From NCBI GenBank assembly GCA_963969345.1, contig OZ017767.1, positions 7,530,739-7,594,738 of the forward strand: a DNA stretch of 64,000 nucleotides, written 5' to 3'. The position numbers and the translations under genes are program-made. Under the pieces are notes generated by a model. The model searched no databases. It saw only the letters and a program-made list of their open reading frames with translations, and had not been told where the DNA came from. How positions within the stretch are numbered: position 1 is the stretch's first letter; each line of letters begins with the position of its first letter. Below are positions 45,366-55,377 of this stretch, piece by piece. The stretch is from Turbatrix aceti. Taxonomy: Eukaryota; Nematoda; Chromadorea; Rhabditida; Panagrolaimidae.

Positions 45366-46330
45366 ATGGCCAGTTCTACACCCCACTTTCTATCGTTTCC
45401 TTCGAAGATCATCGTGCGCATCCTCCAGCACCTGGATTACGTCAGTGTTCACAACTTTGAGCTCACCGGTCGTCAAAGTCATGAATTCGTTCACTCCCAT
45501 CTCCCAGAGATGCCCAAATTAATCACACGAGCGATGACGATTTCCGTCGAGCGCGATGCCTCTGATGAGAACAGCGATGGTGTGATCGTCTGTCGTTTTG
45601 GAACCCGTCGGTTTGCCAGCCACTCGACGCTTGATGTCATCCGTGTTTTGAACCGAATCAAAGTGATGAACCGGCTTACGCTTGCCAACGTCAACCCGGA
45701 CATCCTTTCCGACCTGACTCCTGTCATCAATGGACCCGATGTGTCTTTCGTGAGTTAGAATTCATTTAACTGCGGCAATATGACTTTTTTTGCAGTTTGA
45801 AGTCACCCGCATCTTCTCCGAGACGCCAGTTAATGCACTGGTCCCCTTAATGGCCAAAATTTCCTGCACAAAGCTGCAATTGACCGCAAGCAAGGGTCTT
45901 CACGGAAAAGTTTTGACCCTCATCGAACAAATGCATTTTGTTCAGACCCTAGCGTAAGTATCCTACCATTTTTATGTTGTATCCTACTGCTTTTTTTAGC
46001 ATCGCTGAATGCTACGATCTCACTTTTGACGATGCGTGTCTCGCTGCCATTGCCTCCAAGTCCACGGAAAAGATACCGATATGTGCCGTGTTCGTGGATG
46101 GCTCAGTGACCGGTAAAATTAATACCGAAGGATTGGCTGTCTTCCTGGAAACGGCTCACTTCGACGACTTCCATGCCATGGTAAATCTGCATACCGTCTT
46201 TGGCGTCGATCACCGAGATGCTCTCATCGCTCGTCTCCGGCTCAATGTGACTCCTGAGAATCCAAATGAGTATCATCTGGCTGCTGGTTACAAAGGCAAC
46301 GTTATACTCCGCATCTGTAGATTGATTTAA
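45366..46330 (+). CDS. F-box protein, array copy 9
   Basis: Three exons (45366-45749, 45796-45953, 46000-46330) give 290 residues, five fewer than copy 7 because of a deletion after IS.ER in exon 1. Its HSHLPEMPK, IAECYDLTFDDACLAAIASK and NLHTVFGVDHRDAL stretches mark the copy-7 subgroup. It is the first plus-strand F-box gene of the array and the innermost gene of the right arm. Confidence 0.86.
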
Positions 46331-46661
46331 TCCTGTCAGAGAAGTTCCGAAGTAAAATCGTCTGTAAATTGGGAGCCCGTTGTTTCCATGAGAAGTTCCG
46401 AAGTTTCGATTCTGATTATTTTTGTCAACGTATTTTGATTATTTGAAAAGAGAGCAGCGTTGCTCACTTGATATCGTTTATTTGAAGTCCATACGAATAA
46501 AAATTGTTTTTGCAAAATCCGTAGTTGCCGTTCTTCTGGAATGACTTGCGTTTAATAACATTTTGGATGAATCTTGATAACTATGAAAAACATGCAATGA
46601 GCTATTGTTGAATCAAAGCCACTTGCAGTGCCGTTTTTGAAAGCGATAGAACAATTTATCG

Positions 46662-46976
46662 TCATTTTCCATGCGCTGGTGCGTCCTAGCTAGGCCACAT
46701 TCATGTACCTAAACGAGCAAAGTTTACAATGAGAGGAGGGCGCGATGCAACCAAACGACTTTGTACCATTTTTACTGGATAAGCGATTATCCCAGGCGTT
46801 TGGTGGACAGAATGTTGTGCGCGCAAGTTTTTGTACAAACGACGGCAGTTTGTGGCACGAAATTGGGCCCCTGCCGCGAAGATGATTTGCTTAGGACAAA
46901 GGCGCGGCTGCTCCTGTGCAATCTTAATGGAGACGCACACCTTATTGCGCTGCGATCGGAACAAAATGCAATACCT
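46662..46976 (-). ncRNA. Unidentified putative RNA unit, copy 3
   Basis: This minus-strand copy of the 300-base unit is essentially identical to copy 1 at 35049 (no 22-base insertion). The same 95-codon frame is open without a single residue change. The upstream block (about 47034-46980) has the same TATTAAG in place of TATATAAG. Confidence 0.4.
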
Positions 46977-46979
46977 TAA

Positions 46980-47034
46980 TACGGCCATGCACTACCAAGC
47001 GGGGGGTTGTACAAGTCTCCGTGCGGAAGACAGA
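46980..47034 (-). promoter_or_regulatory. snRNA-type upstream block without canonical TATA (unit 3)
   Basis: Reverse-strand version of the block upstream of units 1 and 2, containing CCGCACGGAGACTTGTAC and CGCTTGGTAGTGCATGG. Confidence 0.6.
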
Positions 47035-47158
47035 AAGGCAGAAAAATGCACATGCTTCATTGGAAGTACCGGCCAGGTCGACCGTGCCATCTCATTCGAT
47101 CCTTTTTCGTCAGTCGTGAACAGTTGTCAGCTCGCTTTTACTCATTTTTTATCCACCG

Positions 47159-48138
47159 ATGGCCAGTTCTACACCCCACTTTCTATCGTTTCCTTCGAAG
47201 ATCATCGTGCGCATCCTCAAACACCTGGATTACGTCAGTGTTCACAACTTTGAGCTCACCTGTCGTCAAAGTCATGAAATCGTTAACTCCAATATCTCAA
47301 AGATGCCCAAATTCATTACTCAACATTTGACGATTTCCATCGAGCCACACCAGCCGCACGATGCCTCTGATGAGAACAGCGGCGGCTTCATTATTGTCTG
47401 TAAACTGGGATCCCGTCGGTTCGCCTGCCACTCGATGCCTGATGTAATCCGTGTTTTGAACCGAATTGAAGTGATGAAGCGGCTTACGCTTACCAACGTC
47501 AACTCAGACATTCTTTCCATCCTGACTCCTGTCATCAATGGACCTGATGTGTCCTTCGTGAGTTTCGAGAGTTCATTTAACTGAAGCAATATGACTTCTT
47601 TGCAGCTTGACGTCACCCGCATCTTCTGCGAGATGCCGGTCGAGGCTCTTGTGCCCCTAATGGCCAAAATTTCCTGCACAAAGCTGCAATTGTTCTTTTC
47701 CAAATCTCTTTCCGGCACAGCTTTGTCTCTCATTGAACAAATGCATTTTGTTCAGCATCTGGCGTAAGTATCTTACCGTTTTTATACTGTATTCTACTGC
47801 TTTTTTTTAGCATCTCTCAATGCGGCAATCTCACTTTTGACGACGCGTGTCTCGCTGCCGTTGCCGCCAGGTTTACGGAAAAGATTCCGATTAGTGATGT
47901 GTACGTGGATGACTCAGTGAAAGGTACAATCACTGCCGAAGGATTAGCCGTCTTCCTGGAAACGGCTCACTTTCCCGGCTATGATTGTACGGTAAATCTG
48001 CCTGCCGTCGTTGGCGTCGATCACCGAGATGCTCTCATCGCCCGTCTCCGGCTGAGGGTTTATGAGGATCAAAATCAGTTCGAACTGGCCGCTGTTTACA
48101 AAAGCAACGTTCGACTCAACATTTGTAATTTTGAATAA
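47159..48138 (+). CDS. F-box protein, array copy 10
   Basis: Three exons (47159-47557, 47606-47763, 47811-48138) give 294 residues. The 5' third matches copy 3 almost exactly (FLSFPSKIIVRILKHLDY, NSNISKMPKF) while the rest resembles copies 5 and 11 (HSMPDVIRVLNRIEVMKR). It is therefore a mosaic, consistent with gene conversion. Exon 2 starts LDVTRIFCEMPVEAL, where sisters have FEVTRTLCETPVEAL. Confidence 0.86.
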
Positions 48139-48609
48139 TCCTAACCCTTTTACATTTTTTATTTGTTTCCACGATTGATATCGTTTATTTGAAGTCGATA
48201 CGAATAAAAATTGTTTTTGCAAAATCCGTAGTTGCCGTTATTCTGGAATGACTTGCGTTTAATAACACTTTGGATGAATCGTGATAACTAGGAAAAGCAT
48301 GCAATGAGCGATTGTTGAATCAAAGCCACGTGAGTGCCGTTTTTGAAAGCGATAGAACAATTTATCAGTCAACTGCATAAAAAACGGCAAAAAATGGCGC
48401 CAATTTTGAGTTCCTCAGTCACGGTCATCTTTTTTTGTTGTTGTTTCCATCGATTTTTATCAGTAGACCGATATGCGCAGTGTGTTTTTTGTGATTGGCC
48501 ATACCGGACAGGTTGACTGGCCGTCGATGCGCCGTCGCGTCTCATTCGATCCCTTTTCCGTCAGTCGGGGGCAGTTGTCAGCTCGCTTTTACTCATTTTT
48601 TATCCATCG

Positions 48610-49779
48610 ATGGCCAGTTCTACACCCCACCTTCTATCGTTTCCTTCGGAGCTCATCGTGCGCATCCTCCAGCACCTGGATTACGTCAGTGTCCACAACT
48701 TTGAGCTCACCTGTCGTCAAAGTCATGAAATCGTTAACTCCAATCTCTCAAAGATGCCCAAATTCCTTACTAAACATTTGACGATTTCCATCGAGCCACC
48801 CCAGCCGCACCATGCCTCTGATGAGAACAGCGGCGGCTTCATTATCGTCTGTAAACTGGGATCCCGTCGGTTTGCCTGCCACTCGATGCCTGATGTAATC
48901 CGTGTTTTGAACCGAATTGAAGTGATGAAGCGGCTTACGCTTACTAACGTCAACCCGGACATCCTTTCCGTCCTGACTCCTGTCATCAATGGACCCGNNN
49001 NNNNNNNNNNNNNNNNNNNNNNNNNNNNNNNNNNNNNNNNNNNNNNNNNNNNNNNNNNNNNNNNNNNNNNNNNNNNNNNNNNNNNNNNNNNNNNNNNNNN
49101 NNNNNNNNNNNNNNNNNNNNNNNNNNNNNNNNNNNNNNNNNNNNNNNNNNNNNNNNNNNNNNNNNNNNNNNNNNNNNNNNNNNNNNNNNNNNNNNNNCGT
49201 GAGTTTCGAGAGTTCATTTAACTGAAGCAATATGACTTCTTTGCAGTTTGAAGTCACCCGCACCCTCTGCGAGACGCCAGTCGAGGCTCTTGTGCCCATA
49301 ATGGCCAAAATTTCCTGCACAAAGCTGCAATTGTTCTTTTCCAAATCTCTTTCCGGCACAGCTTTGACTCTCATTGAACAAATGCATTTTGTTCAGCATC
49401 TGGCGTAAGTATCTTACCGTTTTTATACTGTATTCTACTGCTTTTTTTTAGCATCTCTCAATGCGGCAATCTCACTTTTGACGACGCGTGTCTCGCTGCC
49501 GTTGCCGCCAGGTCTACGGAAAAGATTCCGATTAGTGATGTGTACGTGGATGACACAGTGAAAGGTACAATCACTGCCGAAGGATTAGCCTTCTTCCTGG
49601 AAACGGCTCACTTCGACGGCAATGATTGTACTGTAAATCTGCCTACCGTCGTTGGCGTCGATCACCGAGATGCTCTCATCGCCCGTCTCCGGCTGAGGGT
49701 TTATGAGGATCAAAATCAGTTCGAACTGGCCGCTGTTTACAAAAGCAACGTTCGACTCAACATTTGTAATTTTGAATAA
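48610..49779 (+). CDS. F-box protein, array copy 11, interrupted by assembly gap
   Basis: Exon 1 runs from 48610 into a run of 200 N (48998-49197) and resumes with a single base before the GTGAG donor. Exons 2 and 3 are 49247-49404 and 49452-49779. Every sister with a 399-base exon 1 has exactly ten bases at this place, so filling the gap with ten bases would restore a 294-residue protein. Residues match copy 5, the mirror partner. The U6 gene expected downstream-left is absent: the sequence jumps from its terminator A-run to the upstream block of this gene at about 48395. Confidence 0.8.
48998..49197. other. Assembly gap (200 N)
   Basis: Round-number run of N inside an F-box exon. Its length is probably a placeholder. 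Confidence 0.98.
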
Positions 49780-50030
49780 TCCTACCCCTTTTACATTTTT
49801 TATTTGTTTCCACGATTGATATCGTTTATTTGAAGTCGATACGAATAAAAATTGTTTTTGCAAAATCCGTAGTTACCGTTATTCTGGAATGATTTGCGTT
49901 TTATAGCACTTTGGATGAATCGTGATAACTATGAAAAGCATGCAATGAGCGATTGTTGAATCAAAGCCACTTGAGTGCCGTTTTTGAAAGCGATAGAACA
50001 ATTTATCTCTCAACTGCGTAAAAAACGGCA

Positions 50031-50135
50031 AAAAATTTGGAACGCTTCACGAATTTGCGTGTCATCCTTGCGCAGGGGCCATGCTAATCTTCTCTGTATT
50101 GTTCCAATTTTAGAATGTGTTCGTTTGGATCGAAC
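50031..50135 (-). ncRNA. U6: U6 spliceosomal snRNA, copy 6
   Basis: Minus-strand copy identical to copy 1 over the whole RNA, with a T-run terminator (A-run on the + strand at 50030-50035). It is the mirror partner of U6 copy 3. Confidence 0.97.
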
Positions 50136-50157
50136 GCTTTTAGACGATTGCGGAGCC

Positions 50158-50214
50158 TTATATACGGACATGTCCTTCCAATCGGGGGTTGTACAAGCGT
50201 CCGTGCGGATGACA
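50158..50214 (-). promoter_or_regulatory. snRNA-type promoter of U6 copy 6
   Basis: Full PSE-like block with minor changes (GGACGCTTG; CCCGATTGGAAGGACATG) and TATATAAG 29 bases before the RNA. Confidence 0.8.
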
Positions 50215-51148
50215 GAGAGGCAGAGAAATGCATGCTTATACATGCACAACAAACAAACCAAGCAACACGTTGTGCTTTATTTTCAATCTCAATTCGCACC
50301 AATTTTTTTTAATTGTTGAATAGAAAGTTTGATAAATAATAAATACAATGCCACGAGTGCAAAATACAGTATTTTTGATGGCATGCACAGTGCAAAGTAT
50401 TGTATTATTAGTCTAGTTTGCTTTTTACGGCAACCAATTGACCTTTTTTCACGACAATAAAATTGGCTACTGTTTGTTGATTTGACGGATGCACAACACA
50501 GTTTGCTGCCGGGACTCGCCTTTTTCGCCTGCAGAACACGCTTCGTTGTTCAATTGTCCTGAGATCTTTGTCTTCGCTCTTCGATAACCATGTATTCGAC
50601 TGAACTGCAGAGTAGGCGCGGTTGAACTCTGTGTTGGTGACAACGATGAGAAATTCACATGTGAAGGAAAAAAAAAGTGAAATATTCCCGGGATTCCCAT
50701 GGGATTCACAAATTTTGTGTTTTAGAAAGATACCATATGTATTGCCATTTTTTGTATGCCTATTGTTTGATGTCATACATGGTTTCAGGAACAGAATTCA
50801 GTTAAATTGAGGTTGTAAAATTTAACTGTGAATACAATTGTGCTTACACGACAGGTTGCTTTATGTGGTTTTTGCGATTTTTCTTGTGCATGATGCTTGC
50901 TATTCATAAAACTATAAATCCAGGTCACCGATGTCTTTTTTTGAATACCCAAAGCCCCCGCGCGATAATTAATTGGTCAGCGTTATTGGAACCGTTGGTT
51001 TCCCAAGTCGAACAAAAGACGGACAAAAGATTGCGCGCGCCGACCATGGCCATGGCAGCGGCCATTCCTTCACACAGTGCTCATCCTGTCCTTTAATTTC
51101 AGATCGACTGTCTAGCTAGCTTTCTGTTCTTGTCCACTAAATTCAAAA
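50215..51148. other. Right boundary of array and permease B upstream region
   Basis: Array homology fades after about 50260. The rest is A+T-rich with no recognised gene. ATTCCCGGGATTCCCATGGGA near 50685 resembles the interior of the 300-bp hAT-like element but has no ends. Confidence 0.45.
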
Positions 51149-52747
51149 ATGAGCATCGACGATATGGATTTGAAAATTGTTGATCCCAGCACGCATCACC
51201 AAATTGGGTTGCTGAAGGCTACGTCTTACGTCGTCGGCAGCATCATTGGTTCGGGCATCTTTGTATCGCCGACTTCGGTGCTCAAAAAGTCCGGATCAAT
51301 CGGATGGTCGCTGATTGTGTGGGTCGTGAGCGGGGTCATCTCCATGCTCGGCGGCCTCGTGTACATCGAACTTGGCACGTCCATTCGCAAATCAGGCTGC
51401 GACTTTGCCTACCTCGATCATGTGGGATGGAATGCCATCGCGTCGACATTTCTCTTCGTCAATGTCGGCCTTCTCGGTCCCGCTACTCTCGCCATCCAGA
51501 CTTTAGCCTTCGGGGAGTATTTTGTCCAAGGCATTGGAAACTTCATGAAACCGTCAATTTCTGAAGACGTTCTGGCCCGTGCCATTGGCTTCGGCGTTTT
51601 GGTTCCACTTACCGTCATCAACCTTTACTCTCTAAAAAAATCCGGCAGCACGTTTCAAGTGATCATTACCAGTGCCAAGCTGACTGTTGTGGTTATCATT
51701 GTATTGACTGGGCTCTGGTTTATCTGCGTCAACGGAAGAACCGAAAATTTTCAAGATCCATTTGCCGGTCGTCCCATCAGTTCCGGTAACCTTGTTCTCG
51801 CCGTGTACAGCGGCCTCTTTGCCTACGACGGCTTCGACATGCTCAACTACTTTGTCGAAGAAGTCGAGAACCCGCATTTTGTCCTCCCAATCGCCGCCAC
51901 TGTCGGTATAATCATCTCGGGAGCTGCTTATCTGCTCATGAACATTGCGTATTTTTCTGTGCTTTCCGTTGAACAGTTTGAGAGTTCAGATACCGTCGCT
52001 GCGGTTGGATTTTTTAAACTTTTTTTTGGGTATAATGATTTTTTTCATTTTTTTTTCAGGATTTCGCATCTGCGACGCTTGGCGGCGTTTCATATTTTAT
52101 CCCATTCGCGATTGCTTTTTTGCTCCTCGGGAACCTCAACACGACGCTCCTTGGCTGCAGTCGGATCCTGTTAACCGGCGCGAAGCGTGGAGTGATGCCA
52201 CCTGTCTTTTCCTGCATCCACCAGGCTTCCGGCAGTCCTCGTATCGCTGTTTTGTACTTTTCAGCGACGGCGTTCCTGATATCATTCATCGGCAACCTCG
52301 AACAACTGCTGCACTACATGTCGTACGGCCTGTTCATGCAGCGGGCGCTCGTGCAATTGGCCCTCATCAAGATGCGCCTCAGGCCGCAGAACTATCCCGT
52401 CCCCAGCGACGCCTTTCAGCTGCCGCTCGTCTTTCCGGTTATGTTTTTCTTGGTCTGCGTCGGACTTTTGGTCATACCGCTGATCGGAGTAAGTCAAACA
52501 CGTTGTCCAAAGTGCAACTATTATTTTGTTTTGCAGGAATGCACAGTTGCGTTTTACGCCATTGGATTTGTTCTCTGTGGCCTCGCTATTTATGGGATTT
52601 TCATTGTTCCAAAACAACTTCCGAAGTGTTTGGGGACGATGAACGGTGAGTCAAGTTGATTTTTGTTTTCTGCAATTGCTGAGAATTGTTTTTTTAGAGC
52701 GCAGTCTGGAAATAGTCTACAAGCTTTTCGACGTCGTGCCGATGTGA
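51149..52747 (+). CDS. SLC7-type amino-acid permease, copy B
   Basis: Four exons (51149-52003, 52060-52488, 52537-52645, 52698-52747), with sizes identical to copy A, encode 480 residues. It has the same motifs as copy A (GSIIGSGIFVSP in TM1, YIELGTSIRKSG). Protein changes are concentrated in exon 1 (for example NFMKPSISEDVL, STFQVIITSAKL). Intron 1 is longer and different, but intron 2 is identical and intron 3 differs at one base. The stop is TGA rather than TAA. A poly(A) signal AATAAA is near 52801. As an arm of the palindrome, its 5' end faces the F-box array as does that of copy A. Confidence 0.93.
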
Positions 52748-53362
52748 TCGGTGTTATCAAAAACTTTTTTATGTGTTTGTGTTATCAAAATGAACAAGTA
52801 AATAAAATTTACTTTCAATGAAACGCAGATCCACAACGAACTACAAACAATAGTTGTAAAAGCGGATTACAATGCAGTATCCTTAAATTTAAATATCCAA
52901 TAAATTTTTTAATTTTATTGTTTCCGAACATAAAAATCATACTGTACCTTCAAATCAGACCCCAGTTGCACTATTAAGATCGTGCAAAACACAACTGATG
53001 CAAAAAAGACATAAATCTTGTCATTTGTAAACGACAACCCGTTGCAAAGCAGACGCGAAAAAAGAGCTGTAGTACATCTAAAAAAAGGCGTAAAAGTGCA
53101 TTCAATAAGTGTTCTCCAAATTTTTCCACGTAATTATTCATCACTTCAATTAATGCGGCGGAAAAGTTCATATTTATTTGCATCACAGATCTGCAGCGTA
53201 GGAAATCGTGTACAAAGTCTGCTGATAGTAGCATGAAAACAAACATAGGCATACTACGGCGATACACACCGTCACTCATGTCATGTTTCTGCCACACGTC
53301 TTTCGCACGTGTCTTGCCCTATTTAAATCAGTAGTCTCGGACTCATTCGGTCGTCATCGATA
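52748..53362. other. Intergenic, permease B to UGT
   Basis: Contains the permease poly(A) signal and a short A+T-rich promoter region of the UGT gene. No gene is supported. Confidence 0.45.
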
Positions 53363-55377
53363 ATGTTGCTGAGATTGTGGATTCTTGCTTTTTTTTCATT
53401 CAAAGTTGGTGCTTATAAGATCGCGCTGTTCACTCCCGAGATCTCCGGTAGCCAGGTGATATTTGGACAGCGAGTGGCGACTGTTTTGGCAGATGCTGGA
53501 CACAATGTTACGTTTATCCGAGTTCAGACAATGCCATCGGATTTGAAGAGTTCCAGAAGCCAGAAATACACTGAATGGATCGTCGATGCTTTGTCTTCGG
53601 ATTTGGATTACTCAAAGTTAAAACGTGGACGCGCGAACATGGCATTTGCGGATACGACGCTAATGAGTTTCTTTGGAGTTGAAACAATCAAGTTTATGAT
53701 ACACCTGCGAGGCATTCTGGCCAATTCTTGCAAAAGTGAGTTCCCTACAAACATCCAAAAACCATTTTTTTTCATTTTTTACATCCAAAAACCAAAATTT
53801 TTTTAAACATCTGAAAACCAAATTCTTTCATTTTTCATATCCAAAAACCAATTTTTTTTAAACATTTGAAAACCAAATTATTTTTAACATCCGAAAACCA
53901 AATTTTTTAAACATCCGAAAATCATATTTTTTTATAAACATCCGAAAACCAAATTTTTTTAAACATTCAAAAACCAAAATTTTTTAAAATCCAAAAAACA
54001 TTTTTTTCCATTTTCCATTTTAGAAATCGCCCAAAACAAACCATTTCTCGACCAACTCAAAGCCGCCGACTTCGACGTGGTCTTTGTCAGCGCGCACGAT
54101 CTCTGCCCGATCGGCATCCAGCACCATGTAAAAGCCAAATCCTGGGGCATTATCAACAGTGGCGCACTTGCCGAGTTCGTTGGCGGTGCCATGGGCGTGC
54201 CATTCCCGGCCAGCTACGCCGCTCCGTTGGCAGCCGATACCGGAGATCAGCTCACTTTTACCGACCGTATTAAATCTGTCATTGGGCATTCCGTGCTCCC
54301 GTTCATGTTCCGGTACATAGCAAAAACTGAGTTTGACAATGTCTACCGTACTTACCTGGACCCCACCATGCCTTCTTTCACTGATATTTTGAAATCCGCG
54401 AATTTGGTTTTTGTTAACAGCAATGAGCTTTACGATATTCCAAGGCCGACGCTTCATAAGATTATCAATATTGGGGGCATTGGAATGAAAGCTGCGGATA
54501 TTAAACCGTTGTCAAAAGAGATCCAGGAAATTGTTGAAGAGGCTGAAAGCATTGTGGTCTTCACTTTTGGATCTGTCGCTAATGCAGTTCAAATGCCGGC
54601 ACACTGGAAACCGGCGCTGATGCGGGCTTTTGGACAGTTTCCAAAAACTCATTTTTTTATGCGATATCCCGACAGTGATATGGATTCCTACAAGCCGACC
54701 AATGTTCACCTGTTCAGGTGGCTTCCTCAGTCTGATCTTCTGCGTGAGTTTTTTTTTGTCTGTGGAATGCGAAAAGTTTTTTTTCGCATTCCACAAACAA
54801 ATTTAAAAAAAATCAGTTTATGAAAAAAATCGTTCCAGAAAACAACAAAACCCGCGCATTCATCACCCACGGAGGCTACAACGGCATGCAGGAGTCCATC
54901 CTCGCAGGTCGACCGCTTCTCACAATTCCCCTGTTCAGCGACCAATTTCGCAACGCTCGCATCGCTGAGAAATACGGATTTGGTCGAGTTATGTTAAAAA
55001 ATGAAGTCTCAGAATCCGTGATTTCTGACCATCTTTGGCATCTTCTGAACGAGGATTCTTATCTCCGGGCAGCTCAGCGTCTCAAGGCAATGGCGCTCAA
55101 TAAACCCATTCCAGCAGAAAAGTTGTTGGTTCGCTGGACAGAATTTCTAGCCGAGTTTCATACCCTGGACAATTTGAAGCCGGCCGGCGTCGAACTTGAC
55201 ACCCTAACTTACTACAACACTGATGTCTACATTTTGTTGGTTTTCGTAGCACTTGGCACAGCGGCAGTTGTGTTTTTAGTGCTCCGGGGTGTGATCCGGT
55301 TGGTCTTGGGACTGATATCAAAAATTTCAAATTGTAATTACAAGTGTGCTTTCAAACCCAAAAACAAGGGTTTATAG
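53363..55377 (+). CDS. UDP-glucuronosyl/UDP-glucosyltransferase (UGT)
   Basis: An ER-lumenal glycosyltransferase that conjugates sugar from a UDP donor to small lipophilic molecules. Three exons (53363-53735, 54024-54743, 54839-55377) give 543 residues. A cleavable signal peptide lies at about 1-17, then the variable acceptor domain, then the donor-binding signature with FITHGGYNGMQESILAGRP and PLFSDQFRNA (about residues 371-403). Most UGTs have HGGxNSxxE; here it is HGGYNGMQE, with the key His-Gly-Gly and Glu kept. A C-terminal transmembrane helix (YILLVFVALGTAAVVFLVL) precedes a basic cytosolic tail. Intron 1 is expanded by a minisatellite and intron 2 contains a perfect hairpin. A poly(A) signal lies near 55403. 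Confidence 0.93.
53745..54005. repeat. Minisatellite in UGT intron 1
   Basis: About ten imperfect copies of a 24-28-base unit around AAACATCCGAAAACCAAATTTTT. Confidence 0.85.
54761..54795. repeat. Perfect 15-bp hairpin in UGT intron 2
   Basis: TGTGGAATGCGAAAA (54761-54775) and its exact reverse complement (54781-54795) are separated by five bases. They form a stable hairpin inside a 95-base intron. Confidence 0.9.

Noticed and set aside
53745..54005. Regularly spaced repeats resembling a CRISPR array
   Set aside because: Degenerate tandem minisatellite without unique spacers, inside a eukaryotic intron.
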